The notes: a model not told the origin generated them from the letters alone. A stretch of DNA of 64,000 nt from Brachybacterium aquaticum (GCF_014204755.1 NZ_JACHLZ010000001.1:1364001-1428000); one strand, 5' to 3'; numbered from the stretch's first letter, positions 26,543 to 36,714 are shown. A program made the numbers and translations.

Positions 26543-27514
26543 TTGCTCCGCCGTCGCACCCTGCTGACCACCGCGCTCGCTGCGAGCGCCGCCATCGGCC
26601 TCGCCGCCTGCACCGATGACGGGAACGGCTCCGGCGCCTCCGACGCCGGGGGCGCGTCCGACGCGGGCGGTGCCTCGGACGGCGGCGACGCGCTGGCCGC
26701 GCTCACCGTCTCCGGGGACCTCGGCGCCGAGCCGACCGTCGAGTTCACCGCTCCGCTGGAGATCACCTCCGCTCAGGCCGAGATCGTCACCCCCGGTGAC
26801 GGCGACACGATCGCCGACGGCGACACCGTGATCTGGCGCAGCCTCTACGTCGACGCGAGCACCGGCGAGACCCTGCAGTCCTGGTGGCAGGGCGCCCCCG
26901 CCGGCGGCCTGCAGGTCGCCTCCGACCAGGTGGGCGAGGCGGCGTTCGCCTTCCTCACCACCGTCCCCGTCGGGTCCCGCTTCGTGATGACCGGCTGGCA
27001 GCAGGACTCCTCCGGCCAGGCCCGCTCCCTCGTCCAGGTCGCCGACATCGACCGGATCGTGTCCCCGCTGCGCGCCGAGGGCGAGCCCGGCGACCCGTCC
27101 GGCACCTACCCGGCCGTGACCCTTGCCGACAACGGCGCCCCGTCGATCGCCGGCGCCCCCTCCGGCACCCCGCCCACCACCACCGTGCGCGAGGAGCTGA
27201 TCGTCGGATCCGGGGACACCACCCGCGCCGGCGACTACCTCACCATGCAGTACACCGGCTGGAAGTGGTCCGACGGCTCCCAGTTCGACTCGTCCTGGGA
27301 CCGCGGCGCGCCGTTCTCCTTCGTCCAGGGCCAGGGCTTGGTCATCCAGGGCTGGGACGAGAACCTGCTCGACCTGCCCGTCGGCTCCCAGGTCATGCTC
27401 GTCATCCCCGCGGCTGAGGCCTACGGCGAGGACCCCGAGGCCGCCAACGGCCTCGGCGGCGAGGCCCTGATCTTCGTCGTCGACATCCTCGACGCCGCCC
27501 ACACCAACGCCTGA
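26543..27514 (+). CDS. FKBP-type peptidyl-prolyl isomerase lipoprotein
   Basis: The 323-residue protein has a lipoprotein signal: Arg-rich start, hydrophobic core and lipobox LAAC at about residue 22, followed by a Gly/Ser/Asp-rich linker. The C-terminal 105 residues are a canonical FKBP domain ('DYLTMQYTGWKWSDGSQFDSSWDRG' shortened to its core YTG...DSSW, 'QGWDENLLDLPVGSQ', 'IPAAEAYGE'). Residues 65-175 look like a diverged FKBP copy without active-site residues. It should fold proteins outside the membrane. Start is a TTG at 26543 placed 7 bases after AAAGG. Confidence 0.87.
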   Translation: MLRRRTLLTTALAASAAIGLAACTDDGNGSGASDAGGASDAGGASDGGDALAALTVSGDLGAEPTVEFTAPLEITSAQAEIVTPGDGDTIADGDTVIWRSLYVDASTGETLQSWWQGAPAGGLQVASDQVGEAAFAFLTTVPVGSRFVMTGWQQDSSGQARSLVQVADIDRIVSPLRAEGEPGDPSGTYPAVTLADNGAPSIAGAPSGTPPTTTVREELIVGSGDTTRAGDYLTMQYTGWKWSDGSQFDSSWDRGAPFSFVQGQGLVIQGWDENLLDLPVGSQVMLVIPAAEAYGEDPEAANGLGGEALIFVVDILDAAHTNA

Positions 27515-27587
27515 CACAGCACTGCCTGACACAGCACCGCCAGGCACCACAGACCGTCCCCGCAGTCCCACCACCGAGGAGGAACCC

Positions 27588-27971
27588 ATGACCGACCGCA
27601 CCAAGCCCGAGATCGACGCCCCCGAGGGCCCGGCTCCCACCGACCTGGTCAGCACCGACGAGATCGTCGGCGACGGCGAGGAGGCCGGCCGCGGCGACGT
27701 GGTCGACGTCCACTACGTGGGCGTCTCCTGGTCCACCGGCGAGCAGTTCGACGCCTCCTGGGACCGCGGCGAGCCGCTGCGCTTCCAGCTCGGCGTCGGC
27801 CAGGTCATCTCCGGCTGGGACCAGGGCGTCCAGGGCATGAAGGTCGGCGGCCGCCGCCGCCTGGACATCCCCGCCCACCTCGCCTACGGCGACCGCGGCG
27901 CCCCGCCGGTCATCGCCCCCGGCGAGACCCTCATCTTCGTGTGCGACCTGGTCGCGGTGCACAAGCGCTGA
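27588..27971 (+). CDS. FKBP-type peptidyl-prolyl cis-trans isomerase
   Basis: A compact 127-residue cytosolic FKBP: 'VVDVHYVGVSWSTGEQFDAS', 'VISGWDQGVQGMKVGGRR', 'IPAHLAYGDRGAPPVI' and a final strand 'ETLIFVCDLVAVH'. The active-site aromatic and Asp positions are intact. ATG at 27588 behind GAGGAGG. It is a neighbour and probably an ancient duplicate of the preceding lipoprotein. The 73-bp gap holds a short direct repeat (CTGACACAGCAC and variants). Confidence 0.92.
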   Translation: MTDRTKPEIDAPEGPAPTDLVSTDEIVGDGEEAGRGDVVDVHYVGVSWSTGEQFDASWDRGEPLRFQLGVGQVISGWDQGVQGMKVGGRRRLDIPAHLAYGDRGAPPVIAPGETLIFVCDLVAVHKR

Positions 27972-30280
27972 CCACGCCCGCCCAGGGCGCGGCGGGGGAG
28001 CGCGAGGAGGGACCGGCCACCGGCCAGGCACCCCTTTTCGCGGCCCCCGCCGTCGCCGTTCCCGACCAGTCACCGTCGGCCGCCGCGGCCGAGGACCCGG
28101 ACCGCCCCGGCGCGGCCCGGGCCTCCGGCCTGCGCACCACCGCAGGCTTCGAGGTCGTGGACGACCTGCCGGTGGCGAGCGTGCGCCTCGTGGGCGTGCT
28201 GCCGCACCTGGACCGGCCCTTCGAGTACGCCGTCACCCCCGACACCGCCGCCGCCGGACCCGGCATGCGGGTGCGGGTGCGCTTCTCCGGCAAGGACACC
28301 GAGGGGATCGTGCTGGGCCGGCACGCCGAGCCCTCCACCGACCGCGCCTTCGCCCCGCTGCACCGCCTGGTCTCCGACGACGTCGTGGTGCCGGCGGCGA
28401 TGATGCGAGTGTGCGAGGAGGTCGCCGAACGCTGCGCCGGCACCGTCGGCGACGTGCTGCGCCTCGCCCTGCCGCCCCGCCACGCCCGCGCCGAGAAGGC
28501 CGACCGCGCGGCGGTGGAGAAGGAGGCCGCGGAGCAGGAGGTCGCGGAGAAGGACGCTGTGACAGGGGACGACTCGGCGGGGGACAGCCCCAGGGGCTCC
28601 GAGGGAGCCGAGGATTCCCCGTCGGCCGACGGCCCCGCGCCCGAGGAGGCCCCGTCGGACGACGTGGACACGGATCCCGACGCCGGCCCTGAGGCCGACG
28701 CGCCCCCGGCGGCACCGCCGGCCCCGCGCCCCGGCGACCGCTACCCGGCGCTGTCCGCCCTGCTCTCCCGCGCCGGCAGCCCCACCGGACCCGTGCCCCG
28801 CGCCTCGATGGTGCTGGACCCCGTGGACCCATGGACCGCCGTCGCGGCCGACGCGATCGCCGACCTCGGCGAGGACCGCGGCGCGCTCGTCATCGCCCCC
28901 GACCAGCGCGACGTCGCCCGCCTCTCCCGCGTCCTCACCGCCCGCGGCATCGACCACGAGATCCTCGCCGGCACCGAGGGGCCCGAGAAGCGCTACCGCA
29001 CCTTCCGCCGCATCCTGCGCGGCGCGACCCGGGTGGTGCTGGGCAACCGCTCCGCCGCCTTCGCGCCCGTGCAGGACCTGTCCCTCATCATCTGCTGGGA
29101 CGAGGCGGACGACCTGCTCGAGGAGCCCCGCGCCCCCTACCCCCACACCCGCACCGTGCTGCAGTGCCGCTCCGCCGAGGAGCGCGCCGCGCTGCTGTTC
29201 CTCGCCGCGAGCGAGTCGGTGACCATGCGCGCCCTCATCGACGCCGGCTACCTCGCCCGCCTCGCCCCGCGCCCCGCCCCGGTCACCGCCGTGCGCCCCC
29301 GCATCGTCGCCATGGACCAGTACCTGCGCGACCGCGAGGGCCCGTCGGGCCGCTCGCGCCTGCCCCAGGAGGCGATGCGGGTGCTGCGCCGGGGACTCGC
29401 CCGTGGGCCGGTGCTCGTGCAGGTCCCACGCAGCGGCTACGCGCCCGCGATCGCCTGCACCTTCTGCGGCACCCGCGCCCAGTGCGCGACCTGCTCCGCG
29501 CCCCTGTCCCTCGGCGCCCGCGGCGGGCCGCTGCACTGCCGGGTGTGCGGGCGGCGTGAGGACGCCTACCGCTGCCCCGAATGCGACCGCACCCAGGTGC
29601 GCGCCATGGTCGTCGGCTCCGCCCGCACCGCCGAGGAGCTGCACCGGAACTTCCCGGACGCGCCGCTGAAGGTCGCCGGCGGCGCCCACGGCCCCCTCGA
29701 GGACGACGCCGTGCCGGGGACCGGGATCGTCGTCTCCACCCCCGGTGCGGAGCCCGCACCGGACGGCGGCTACGCCGCCTGCCTGCTGCTGGACGCCGAC
29801 GCGATGCTGGGCCGCGCCGCGTTCGACGCCGACGTTGAGGCGGTGCGGCGCTGGCGCGACGCGATCGCGCTGGTGCGCACGGCCGACGAGGGCGGGGAGG
29901 TGCTCGTGGTCGGCACGGCGACCCTGCCCGCGATCCGCGACCTCGTCGCCCACCGCTCGGGCCTGTTCCTGGACCGGGTGCTCGAGGATCGGCGCGAGCT
30001 GGACCTGCCGCCCTTCCGGCGTGTCGCCGAGGTGGTGGGGGACCGCGAGGCGTGCCGCGCGTTCCTGGAGAGCACCGAGCTGCCGGACGGCACCGAGGTG
30101 CTGGGCCCCGTCGACCTCGAGGGCCTCGACGACGCCGGTCGCGCCCGCGCCGTGCTGCGCCTGGAGCCGCAGCGTTCCCGCGAGCTGGCCGCCGCGCTGC
30201 GCGCCGGGGTCGCCGCGCGCAGCGCCCGCAAGGCCCGCGGCTCCCTGCGGGTGCGCCTCGACCCGCCGGACGTGTTCTAG
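27941..30280 (+). CDS. priA: Probable replication restart protein PriA (actinobacterial, helicase motifs lost)
   Basis: The protein (up to 779 residues) has the PriA DNA-binding start 'SVRLVGVLPHLDRPFEYAV', a long disordered acidic insert (about 190-265), and four zinc-ligand pairs: CTFC, CATC, CRVC and CPEC at about 505-550. The helicase Walker A (GSGKT) is absent and the DEAH box reads 'ICWDEADDL'; actinobacterial PriA proteins are known to lack a working helicase. The start is uncertain: GTG at 27941 overlaps the FKBP gene by 31 bp, and the first 70 residues are low complexity. It ends with TAG. Confidence 0.87.
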   Translation: MRPGRGAQALTTPAQGAAGEREEGPATGQAPLFAAPAVAVPDQSPSAAAAEDPDRPGAARASGLRTTAGFEVVDDLPVASVRLVGVLPHLDRPFEYAVTPDTAAAGPGMRVRVRFSGKDTEGIVLGRHAEPSTDRAFAPLHRLVSDDVVVPAAMMRVCEEVAERCAGTVGDVLRLALPPRHARAEKADRAAVEKEAAEQEVAEKDAVTGDDSAGDSPRGSEGAEDSPSADGPAPEEAPSDDVDTDPDAGPEADAPPAAPPAPRPGDRYPALSALLSRAGSPTGPVPRASMVLDPVDPWTAVAADAIADLGEDRGALVIAPDQRDVARLSRVLTARGIDHEILAGTEGPEKRYRTFRRILRGATRVVLGNRSAAFAPVQDLSLIICWDEADDLLEEPRAPYPHTRTVLQCRSAEERAALLFLAASESVTMRALIDAGYLARLAPRPAPVTAVRPRIVAMDQYLRDREGPSGRSRLPQEAMRVLRRGLARGPVLVQVPRSGYAPAIACTFCGTRAQCATCSAPLSLGARGGPLHCRVCGRREDAYRCPECDRTQVRAMVVGSARTAEELHRNFPDAPLKVAGGAHGPLEDDAVPGTGIVVSTPGAEPAPDGGYAACLLLDADAMLGRAAFDADVEAVRRWRDAIALVRTADEGGEVLVVGTATLPAIRDLVAHRSGLFLDRVLEDRRELDLPPFRRVAEVVGDREACRAFLESTELPDGTEVLGPVDLEGLDDAGRARAVLRLEPQRSRELAAALRAGVAARSARKARGSLRVRLDPPDVF

Positions 30281-30302
30281 GCCGGAGTTCCCGTCCCCGT
30301 CC

Positions 30303-30330
30303 GTGACGGTTCGGTAGTGTGCCACGTCAC
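30303..30330 (+). promoter_or_regulatory. Candidate promoter/operator of the DASS transporter
   Basis: TAGTGT (30315-30320) resembles a -10 box and is bracketed by the inverted repeat GTGACG (30303-30308) / CGTCAC (30325-30330), a layout suited to repressor binding over the promoter. The regulator is unknown. Confidence 0.35.
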
Positions 30331-30392
30331 AGCACCACGGGCGTCGTGACGACGCGACGCCTCCACGCGACGACGCGAGGGAAGGGACGGCC

Positions 30393-32007
30393 ATGACCAC
30401 CGACGCCTCCACGACGGACCACCGAGTCCCTGACGACCGCCCCGACCTCTCCGAGGGGGAGCGCGCGAACCCCGAGACGCGCCGGACCCTCCTGATCCGG
30501 GTGGTCGGCCTCGCCGTCGGCCTCCTGGCCGCACTGCTGATCTACGCGATCATGCCAGCAGACGTGCCCCACGCCGCGAAGCTCACCGCCGCGACCGCGG
30601 TGCTCATGGCGGTGTGGTGGATGACCGAGGCGCTGCCCATCCCCGCCACGGCGCTCGTGCCGCTGGTCGTGTTCCCGGTGCTGAACTCGGAGGTCCGCTT
30701 CGACGACGTCGGCGCCTCCTACGGCAACAACATCATCTTCCTGTTCATGGGCGGGTTCATGCTGGCCCTGGCCATGCAGCGCTGGAACCTGCACAAGCGC
30801 ATCGCACTGGCGATCGTGGGGAAGATGGGCTCCAGCCCCTCCCTGCTCGTGCTCGGGTTCATGGTCGCCACCGGCTTCCTCTCCATGTGGGTCTCCAACA
30901 CCGCCACCGCCGTGATGATGCTGCCCATCGGCATCTCCGTGCTGCTGCTGGTCAACAAGCTCCGCCTCGACGAGGCCGAGCGGACGGGCGAGGACCCCGG
31001 CGAGGGCGTGGACCCCGAGGCCACCGCCACCGGCGCCTCCTCCCCGGCGGTCCGCTCCAACTTCGGCACCGCCCTCATGCTCGGCATCGCCTACGCCGCC
31101 TCGATCGGCTCCCTCGCCACTCTCATCGGCACCCCGCCGAACGCCCTGCTCGCCGCGCACATGAGCCAGGAGTTCGACATCACCATCGGCTTCGGTCGCT
31201 GGATGCTGGTGGGGGGGTCCGATCGCGGTGGTGTACATGCTGATCGCCTGGCTGCTGCTGACCAAGGTGTTCTTCAAGCCCGAGATCAAGGAGATCCCGG
31301 GCGGTGCGGCGCTGATCAAGGAGGAGCGGGCCAAGCTGGGCAGGATCTCCGCCGGCGAGGTGCGGGTCGCGATCATCTTCGTGCTCGCCGCGCTGAGCTG
31401 GGTGTTCATCCCGCTGATCTTCCAGGCCATGGACGCCGACCCGCCGATCGGCGACGCCGGCATCGCGATGATCGTCGCGCTGCTGCTGTTCGTGCTGCCC
31501 GCCGGCGCCGCCAAGGGTGTGCGGCTGCTGGACTGGGACTCCGCGGTGAAGCTGCCCTGGGGCGTGCTGCTGCTGTTCGGCGGCGGCCTCGCACTGTCCG
31601 CCCAGTTCTCCTCCTCGGGCCTGACCGAGTGGATCGGTCAGGTCACCGCCGGTATCGGCGGACTGCCGGTGGTGCTGATCGTCGCGATCGTCGCCGCGGG
31701 CATCCTGTTCCTCACCGAGCTCACCTCGAACACGGCCACCGCCGCGACCTTCCTCCCGGTCGCGACCGCCGTCGCCGTGGGCATCGGGATCGACCCGATG
31801 CTGCTCGCGATCCCCGTCGCGATCGCCGCGACCAGCGCGTTCATGCTGCCGGTAGCGACCCCGCCGAACGCCATCGCCTACGGCTCCGGCTACGTCCAGA
31901 TCCCGCAGATGGCCAAGACCGGCCTGTGGCTGAACCTCATCGGCATCGTGCTGATCACGGTGACCACGATGACGCTGGCGGTGTGGGTGTTCCAGCTCGT
32001 GTACTGA
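30393..32007 (+). pseudogene. DASS (SLC13) family dicarboxylate/sulfate:Na+ symporter, frameshifted
   Basis: Two adjacent frames together encode one SLC13/DASS transporter. The first (30393 on) carries 'WWMTEALPIPATALVPL', 'SNTATAVMMLPIG' and 'LIGTPPNALLAAH'; the second (to 32007) carries 'LPWGVLLLFGGGLALS', 'ELTSNTATAATFLPV' and 'LPVATPPNAIAYGSG'. The frame changes in a run of seven G at 31211-31217. Removing one G restores 'WMLVGGPIAVVYML' and a 537-residue protein of normal length, with both SNT motifs. As written, the first frame runs on as nonsense to 32102. It is either a recent mutation, a phase-variable tract or a sequencing error. ATG at 30393 behind AGGGAAGGGA. Confidence 0.85.
31211..31217 (+). 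other. Seven-G tract at the frameshift
   Basis: A run of seven G inside the transporter gene; one G too many for the conserved reading frame. Homopolymers of this length slip during replication and are also misread by some sequencing chemistries. Confidence 0.85.
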
Positions 32008-32031
32008 GGCGGGCACACACCTGCAGTGCGG

Positions 32032-32055
32032 ACCCGGTCGCTTCTCGCACCGGGT
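32032..32055. terminator. Hairpin between convergent transporter genes
   Basis: ACCCGGT (32032-32038) pairs with ACCGGGT (32049-32055) around a 10-base loop that can pair further inside. It lies in the 71-bp gap between convergent genes and could stop transcription both ways; there is no T-run. Confidence 0.45.
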
Positions 32056-32078
32056 TCGCGCGGTGTCTCGGAGCGTGC

Positions 32079-33284
32079 TCAGTTCTCCTCGCCGCGCAGT
32101 AGCGCGAGCGCAGCGAGTCCGGCCAGCACCGCGGCCACGCACACCACCGCGATCGCGGCGCCCCAACCCGCGCCCTCGTAGACATGGCCGATCGACCAGC
32201 CCAGCACGCTGGAACCGGCGTAGTAGAACAGGTTGTACAGGCTGGTCGCCTGGGAGCGGGCACCGTGTGCCCTGGCCCCCGCCCAGCCGGAAGCGGTGGA
32301 GTGGGCGCCGACGAACCCAGCCGTCATCACCAGCAGCCCCGCCAGCACCACGAGCAGCGGGCCGAGGGTCGTGAGCAGAAGCCCCGCGATCATCACCCCG
32401 ATCGAGCCGAGCAGCACGGGTAGGCGGCCGTGGCGGGCGGCGAGCTGACCGGCGATGGGGGAGGAGATCGTCCCGCCGAGGTAGGCGAGGAACACCAGCC
32501 CCATGAGGCTCGCGGGGACGAGGTACGGCGCGGCGGTGAGGTGGAACGAGAGGTAGTTGTACACAGCCACGAATCCGCCCATCAGCAGGAACGCGCAGGC
32601 GTACAGGGCGAGCTGGCCGGGGTCCTTCAGCGGGGTGAGCAGGCGGGAGAGGCGTCCGCCGCGCGCCGCTCTGCCCAGCGGCCGGAACCGCTGCTCCTTC
32701 GGGGCGAGGATCACGAAGCCGGCCGCCGCGGCCGCCGCCAGCAGCGCGACGGCGGTGATCCCGGAGCGCCAGCCGAGCACGTCGGCGACGGGGGTGGCGA
32801 CGAGCCGGCCGGACAGCCCGCCGACGGTCGTGCCGGCCACGAACCAGCCCGCGGCCACGGCGCGGGCCCGTTCGTCGACCTCGTCGGAGAGGTAGGCCAT
32901 GGCGAGCGCCGGCACCCCGCCGAGCGCCATGCCCTCCAGCAGCCGCAGTACCAGCATCAGCTCGAAGCTCGGCGCCCAGGCGGAGACGAGCGCGAGCACC
33001 GTCGCCCCGCACACGGCGAGGATCATCGCGGGGCGGCGCCCGATCCGGTCGCCCACGAAGCTCCACGGCACCACGGCGAGCGCGAGCCCGGCGGTGGCGG
33101 CGGAGACGGTCAGCGCCGCCTGCTCCGCACCGATCTGCAGGTCCGCGGAGATGAGCTGGAGGATGCCCTGGGGCGAGTACAGCTGCGCGAAGGTCGCGAG
33201 CCCCGCGCACACCAGCGCGATCTGCAGGCGCTGATAGGCGGGGGAGCCGATCGGGTGGCCGGTGGGCGGTGCCTCGCCGCTCAT
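32079..33284 (-). CDS. MFS transporter (exporter-like)
   Basis: The 401-residue protein has 12 predicted transmembrane segments and the MFS motif after helix 2, 'VGDRIGRRPAMIL'. 'LQLISADLQIG' and 'LSDEVDERARAVAAGWFVAG' place it near the YnfM/NepI-type drug-or-metabolite efflux group; the substrate is unknown. The ATG (33284-33282) is 95 bp from the divergent fmt. It has no partner gene. Confidence 0.85.
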   Translation of the reverse strand: MSGEAPPTGHPIGSPAYQRLQIALVCAGLATFAQLYSPQGILQLISADLQIGAEQAALTVSAATAGLALAVVPWSFVGDRIGRRPAMILAVCGATVLALVSAWAPSFELMLVLRLLEGMALGGVPALAMAYLSDEVDERARAVAAGWFVAGTTVGGLSGRLVATPVADVLGWRSGITAVALLAAAAAAGFVILAPKEQRFRPLGRAARGGRLSRLLTPLKDPGQLALYACAFLLMGGFVAVYNYLSFHLTAAPYLVPASLMGLVFLAYLGGTISSPIAGQLAARHGRLPVLLGSIGVMIAGLLLTTLGPLLVVLAGLLVMTAGFVGAHSTASGWAGARAHGARSQATSLYNLFYYAGSSVLGWSIGHVYEGAGWGAAIAVVCVAAVLAGLAALALLRGEEN

Positions 33285-33379
33285 GCGGTCCCGTCCTCTC
33301 GCTGCACGGTTCCACTGTAGGCACCGTGACGTGCGGGGCCCGGTCCCGGTCGCGCCGCGGACCGTAGACTCGTCCCATC

Positions 33380-34345
33380 ATGCGTCTTCTCTTCGCCGGC
33401 ACCCCCGAGGCCGCCCTTCCTTCGCTCCGCACGCTGCTGGACTCCCGCCACGAGGTGGTCGGGGTGCTCACCCGCGCCGACGCCCCCTCCGGGCGCGGCC
33501 GGAAGCTCACCCCCTCTCCGGTGAAGGCCCTCGCCCTCGAGGCCGGGGTGCCGGTGCTCACCCCCGCGACGCTGCGCGACGAGGCCGTCCAGCAGCAGCT
33601 GCGCGACCTCGCCCCCGATGCCGCGCCCGTGGTCGCCTACGGCAACCTCGTCCCCGCCGCGGCGCTGGACATCCCCCGCCACGGCTGGGTGAACCTGCAC
33701 TTCTCACTGCTGCCCGCCTGGCGCGGCGCCGCCCCCGCGCAGCGCGCCGTGCTCTCCGGGGAGCACGGGACCGGCATGAGCGTGTTCCGCCTCGAGAAGG
33801 GCCTGGACACCGGTGACGTCATCGCCACTGCCCCCACCACGATCGGGGAGTTCGAGACCTCCGGCGAGCTGCTGGACCGCATGGCCGAGGACGGTGCCTC
33901 GCTGCTTCTCGAGGCCCTCGATGCGCTCGAGGACGGGACAGCGACCTTCACCCCGCAGGACCACGACGCCGCCACCCACGCCGCGAAGCTCACCCCGGCC
34001 GAGGCCCGCATCGACTGGACCCGGCCCGCGAGCGAGGTGGGCGCGCTGATCCGCGGCATGAGCCCGCAGCCCGGGGCATGGACCCTGCTGGACGGAGCCC
34101 GCACCAAGCTCCTCGGCATCGAGGCGATCCAGGACGCCTCGCGCGGCGCCGTCGGCCCCCTCGCCCCCGGCGAGATCGGCGCGACCAAGCGCCAGGTCCT
34201 CGTCGGGACCGGCACCGACCTGATCGCGGTCGCGACCCTCGCCCCCGCGGGGAAGAAGGCGATGCGCGCGGCCGACTGGGCGCGGGGCGCGAGTCTCGCC
34301 CCCCACACACGATTCGAGACCGAGCAGGACGGAGAGCGCGCATGA
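33380..34345 (+). CDS. fmt: Methionyl-tRNA formyltransferase
   Basis: Fmt formylates initiator Met-tRNA. The 321-residue protein has 'MRLLFAGTPEAALPSL', the formyl-donor site and catalytic residues in 'VNLHFSLLPAWRGAAP' (N, H) and 'LEKGLDTGDVIA' (D), and an OB-fold C-terminal domain. TAGACT (33365-33370) stands 9 bases before the ATG, so the mRNA leader would be only a few bases. The TGA overlaps the rsmB ATG; fmt-rsmB-rpe form one operon with 4-bp overlaps. Confidence 0.96.
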   Translation: MRLLFAGTPEAALPSLRTLLDSRHEVVGVLTRADAPSGRGRKLTPSPVKALALEAGVPVLTPATLRDEAVQQQLRDLAPDAAPVVAYGNLVPAAALDIPRHGWVNLHFSLLPAWRGAAPAQRAVLSGEHGTGMSVFRLEKGLDTGDVIATAPTTIGEFETSGELLDRMAEDGASLLLEALDALEDGTATFTPQDHDAATHAAKLTPAEARIDWTRPASEVGALIRGMSPQPGAWTLLDGARTKLLGIEAIQDASRGAVGPLAPGEIGATKRQVLVGTGTDLIAVATLAPAGKKAMRAADWARGASLAPHTRFETEQDGERA

Positions 34346-36003
34346 GCGAGCAGCGAGGCGGCGGCCGCGACGACCGCCGCGGCGGAGGCAGGCGCGACGA
34401 TCGCCAGGGCGGCCGACGCGACGACCGCTCGGGCGGCCGGCGCGACGACGGCTCCCGCCGGGGCCGCGACGCGCAGGGCCACGAGCGCTCCGGCGCCCGC
34501 GGCCGGGGCGAGCAGCGCCGCGGCTGGTCCTCCTCCCGCCCCTCCGAGCGCTCCCGCGCCTCCACCCCCTCCCGCCAGGTCGCCTTCGAGGGCATGAGCC
34601 TGGTGGGCGAGGAGGACTCCTACGCGAACCTCGTCCTCCCGAAGCTCCTGCGCTCCTACCGCCTCTCCGGCCGCGACGCCGCGTTCACGACCGAGCTGTT
34701 CTACGGCACCCTGCGCGCCCAGGGCCGCCTCGACGCGATCCTGCAGGCCTGCGTGGACCGGCCGCTGGAGAAGGTCGAGCCCGCCCTGCTGGACGTGCTG
34801 CGGCTCGGTGCCTACCAGCTGCTGGACATGACCGTCGCCCCGCATGCCGCGACCTCTGAGACCGTGGCCCTGGCCCGCGCGGAGGTCGGCGCGGGCCCGG
34901 CGAGCTTCGTCAACGCCGTGCTGCGCCGCGTGGGGGAGAAGGACCTCGAGACCTGGATCGCCGAGGTCGCCCCTGACCGCGCCACCGATCCCACCGGCCA
35001 CCTCGCCGTCGTCCACTCCCATCCCCGCTGGGTGGTGCGGGCGCTGTCGGACGCGCTGGCCGGCCACGGCCGCTCCCGCGACGAGATCGACGAGCTGCTC
35101 GCCGCGCAGAACGCCGCCCCCGCCGTGTCGCTCGTGATGCGGCCGGGACTGACCGACCTCGACGAGCTCATCGACCACGGCGCGAGCGAGGGCCGCCTCA
35201 GCGTCTTCGCCGCGTCCTGGCCCTCCGGCGATCCCGGCGGCATGGACCTGGTCAAGCAGGGCCGCGTCGCCGTGCAGGACGAGGGCAGCCAGCTCGCCGC
35301 CCTCTCCCTCGCCCTCGGCGCGGACGACCTCGTCCTCGCCGACGACGCGCACTGGCTCGACCTGTGCGCCGGCCCCGGCGGGAAGACCGCGCTGTTGGGC
35401 GGGCTGACCGTCGACCACGACGCCGACCTCCTCGCCGTCGAGCTGCAGGAGCATCGCACCGCGCTCGTGGACCGGGCCGTCGCGTCCCTGCGCGAGGCCG
35501 GCTGCGAGATCGAGACCCGCACGGCCGACGGCACCACCATCGGCGCGGAGCTGCCCGGGCGGTTCTCCCGGATCCTCGTCGACGTGCCCTGCTCCGGGCT
35601 CGGCGCGCTGCGCCGCCGCCCCGAGGCGCGCTGGCGCCGCACCCCCGGCGACATCGGCCACCTCACCACCATTCAGCGGGACCTGCTCGGCTCGGCGCTC
35701 GACGCCGCGGCGCCCGGGGGAGTGGTCGCCTACGTGACCTGCTCCCCGCACCTGGCCGAGACCCGCCTCATCGTCGCGGACGTGCTGAAGACCCGCGACG
35801 ACGCCGAGCAGCTCGACGCCCGCCCCGCCGTGCGCGAGGCGATCCTGCCCAAGGCCAAGAACTCCGCCGAGCTCGGCGAGGGCCCGTCCGTGCAGCTGTG
35901 GCCCCACGTCCACGGCACCGACGCGATGTACATCAGCCTCCTGCGCAAGCTGCCCCTGCCCTCCGACACCGCACCCACCGAGGAAGGAACCCCCGCGTCA
36001 TGA
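34342..36003 (+). CDS. rsmB: 16S rRNA (cytosine-967-C5)-methyltransferase RsmB
   Basis: RsmB methylates C967 of 16S rRNA. The 553-residue protein has a NusB-like domain (about 75-210) and a Rossmann methyltransferase domain with '[14 protein letters not shown]', and two cysteines: the catalytic motif-VI-type 'YVTCSP' and the motif-IV '[19 protein letters not shown]'. The first 75 residues are a tail of repeated Gly-Arg-Arg-Asp-Asp units, not part of the usual enzyme; such RG-rich tails bind RNA. ATG at 34342 overlaps the fmt stop. Confidence 0.95.
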   Translation: MSEQRGGGRDDRRGGGRRDDRQGGRRDDRSGGRRDDGSRRGRDAQGHERSGARGRGEQRRGWSSSRPSERSRASTPSRQVAFEGMSLVGEEDSYANLVLPKLLRSYRLSGRDAAFTTELFYGTLRAQGRLDAILQACVDRPLEKVEPALLDVLRLGAYQLLDMTVAPHAATSETVALARAEVGAGPASFVNAVLRRVGEKDLETWIAEVAPDRATDPTGHLAVVHSHPRWVVRALSDALAGHGRSRDEIDELLAAQNAAPAVSLVMRPGLTDLDELIDHGASEGRLSVFAASWPSGDPGGMDLVKQGRVAVQDEGSQLAALSLALGADDLVLADDAHWLDLCAGPGGKTALLGGLTVDHDADLLAVELQEHRTALVDRAVASLREAGCEIETRTADGTTIGAELPGRFSRILVDVPCSGLGALRRRPEARWRRTPGDIGHLTTIQRDLLGSALDAAAPGGVVAYVTCSPHLAETRLIVADVLKTRDDAEQLDARPAVREAILPKAKNSAELGEGPSVQLWPHVHGTDAMYISLLRKLPLPSDTAPTEEGTPAS

Positions 36004-36686
36004 GCATCACCTACTCGACCGGCACCCACTACATCCACCCCAGCATCCTCAACGCCGACTTCATGTCCATCGGCACCGAGCTGGACAAGATCTCCACCGC
36101 CGACAGCGTGCACGTGGACGTCATGGACAACCACTTCGTGCCGAACCTGACCTTCGGCCCGAGCATGGTCGAGCAGATCGTGGAGCGCAGCTCCATCCCG
36201 ATCGATGCGCACCTGATGATCGAGGACGCCGACCGCGAGGCCCCCGCCTTCGCCGAGGCCGGCGCCTCCTCGGTGACCTTCCACCTCGAGGCCACCCGCG
36301 CCCCCGTCAAGCTCGCCCGCGACCTGCGCAAGAAGAACGCCCAGGTGGGTGTGGCGCTGCGCCCGGCAACCGCGGTCGAGCCGATCCTCGACATCATCGG
36401 CGAGTTCGACATGCTGCTGATCATGACGGTCGAGCCCGGCTTCGGCGGCCAGAGCTTCCTGGAGACGATGCTCCCGAAGATCCGCCGCGCCCGGAAGGCG
36501 ATCTCGGAGTCGAACCTCGAGGTGTCCATCCAGGTCGACGGCGGGGTGAGCCGCGAGACCATCGAGCGCTGCGCCGAGGCCGGGGCGAACGTGTTCGTGG
36601 CGGGCTCGGCGATCTACCGCGCCCGCAATGCGGCCGAGGAGATCTCCGCCCTGCGTGAACTCGCGAGCGCCCACACCGCGCACTGA
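36000..36686 (+). CDS. rpe: Ribulose-phosphate 3-epimerase
   Basis: Rpe interconverts ribulose-5-P and xylulose-5-P. The 228-residue TIM barrel has '[10 protein letters not shown]', metal ligands in '[18 protein letters not shown]' and 'IDAHLMIED', '[12 protein letters not shown]', and the phosphate loop '[11 protein letters not shown]'/'FVAGSAIY'. ATG at 36000 overlaps the rsmB stop. In related genomes rpe is often followed by riboflavin biosynthesis genes; here the FMN riboswitch follows but a transporter takes their place. Confidence 0.97.
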   Translation: MSITYSTGTHYIHPSILNADFMSIGTELDKISTADSVHVDVMDNHFVPNLTFGPSMVEQIVERSSIPIDAHLMIEDADREAPAFAEAGASSVTFHLEATRAPVKLARDLRKKNAQVGVALRPATAVEPILDIIGEFDMLLIMTVEPGFGGQSFLETMLPKIRRARKAISESNLEVSIQVDGGVSRETIERCAEAGANVFVAGSAIYRARNAAEEISALRELASAHTAH

Positions 36687-36714
36687 TCTATCCTGCCCCT
36701 GTCACAACCTGTGA

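Noticed and set aside
27968..27970. CTG overlapping the FKBP stop as the start of priA
   Set aside because: It would mimic the ATGA/GTGA overlaps, but CTG starts are rare; I kept the GTG at 27941 and marked it uncertain.
31228..32007. Second half of the DASS transporter as an independent gene
   Set aside because: It lacks the first half of the fold, has no ribosome site, and joins the upstream frame perfectly when one G is removed.
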